This document shows positions 63,482-64,000 of a stretch of 64,000 bases of DNA, in pieces. Each line of letters begins with the position of its first letter. Position 1 is the stretch's first letter. Origin of the DNA: a virus; the IMG/VR virus record IMGVR_UViG_3300032304_000672, positions 1 to 64,000 of that record; one strand, given 5' to 3'. The position numbers and the translations under genes were made by a program. The notes under the pieces are model-generated. The model was not told the DNA's origin. It did not search any database and was given only the letters and a program-made list of their open reading frames with translations.

Positions 63482-64000
63482 ATGGCTGACGAAACAATCA
63501 GTACCCGAATAGTCGCTAATGCCGACTTCTCATCCCTTATTGCCGATGTGCATAAGGTTACTGCCAGCCTATCCAAATTACAGGAACAATTAGCTAACTC
63601 CAATAAAATGATGGCAAATCAAATTGCTGTCATGAATAGATCTTTTTCAGATACACTAAGAAGCACTGGCCAGTTCTCGACACACTTTGTAAGTCTTCAG
63701 TCAGATGTAGAAAAGTTTGGTAAAAATCTTGATGGTGGAAAGCTAAAGCTAAATCAATATTTTAATACTTTTAGAGATCAAGCTAGAACATCTGGCGGAC
63801 TTATAAGAGATCTGGCAAAACAACAAGTAGCCCTACAAAATTCAGTATTACAACCGCTAGGCAGAAACGCACAAGGATTAATGCAATTCAATGTGCATGT
63901 TCCAAGAGGGCTAGATGAAGTAAAGAATAAGACTGCAATTGCAAGACAAGAATTGCAGATTATGAATAAAGTTATTCAAGATGGTGCAACTGGACTTATT
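63482..64000 (+). CDS. Tape measure protein, 5' part
   Basis: From ATG 63482 the frame is open to the window end (173 codons seen). It begins MADETISTRIVANADFSSLI, with long coiled-coil helices (LSKLQEQLANSNKMM, TAIARQELQIMNKV), as expected for the tape measure that follows the GT gene. The rest lies outside the window. Confidence 0.85.
   Translation, partial: MADETISTRIVANADFSSLIADVHKVTASLSKLQEQLANSNKMMANQIAVMNRSFSDTLRSTGQFSTHFVSLQSDVEKFGKNLDGGKLKLNQYFNTFRDQARTSGGLIRDLAKQQVALQNSVLQPLGRNAQGLMQFNVHVPRGLDEVKNKTAIARQELQIMNKVIQDGATGLI

Overview
The window reads as part of the genome of a tailed, long-tailed (siphovirus-like) phage of an actinobacterium. Support comes from an HK97-type portal, protease and capsid module, a tail tube protein, a tail-assembly chaperone with a -1 frameshift, and the start of a tape measure protein. 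The actinobacterial host is indicated by a WhiB-like regulator, an Lsr2-like mini-protein, a DUF7455-like zinc protein and many leaderless genes. The DNA is visibly AT-rich. A secreted Ala/Thr-rich protein (7701-8735) looks like surface proteins I associate with freshwater acI (Nanopelagicales) actinobacteria, so that is my best host guess, but it is inference. No terminase, integrase, DNA polymerase or reverse transcriptase was recognised, so the window is only part of the genome.

Layout. (1) 1-3161, plus: end of a repeat-rich protein, small membrane proteins (holin candidates), a lipoprotein, a CHAP endolysin and a Cys-rich protein with a structural-type motif. (2) 3165-12184, plus: early/accessory genes including WhiB, a proteasome-beta-like Ntn hydrolase, a secreted subtilase, thioredoxin, a surface-like protein, GroES and an HNH protein. 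(3) 12185-12708: convergent intergenic region with spaced iterons and clustered DnaA-box-like sites, a candidate replication origin. (4) 12709-25870, minus: about 45 small genes in many short transcription units, with a tRNA-Asp, DUF932, GP88, Api92-like and Lsr2-like proteins. (5) 25.9-29.1 kb: tiny plus-strand genes, a second HNH protein, tRNA-Asn/Gly/Arg, then a minus operon ending in a lytic transglycosylase-like gene. (6) 29.2-32.2 kb, plus: glycosyltransferase and class II ribonucleotide reductase. (7) 32.3-54.2 kb: a very large tail-fibre/adhesin locus with repeated paralogous cassettes, two 2OG-Fe(II) oxygenases and one inverted cargo gene. (8) 54.2-64 kb, plus: portal, protease-scaffold, capsid, connectors, tail tube, chaperone (G/GT), tape measure.

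The most unusual signal is regulatory. Fifteen minus-strand promoters between 13.1 and 25.9 kb share the block WTGTCAG exactly 11 nt from a TAnnnT -10 box, instead of a normal -35. Seven of the intergenic spacers carry a composite element with fixed spacing (plus-strand reading AGGG-N16-CGTAA-N23-TGCGGGC), several with a Crp/GlxR-like palindrome TGTGA-N6-TCACA or an inverted pair of DnaA-box-like 9-mers. The same AGGG-N16-CGTAA core recurs as iterons in the candidate origin. Together this looks like a phage-wide middle-gene regulon tied to replication control. Elsewhere, a set of genes has exactly 6 nt between the -10 hexamer and ATG, predicting leaderless mRNAs.
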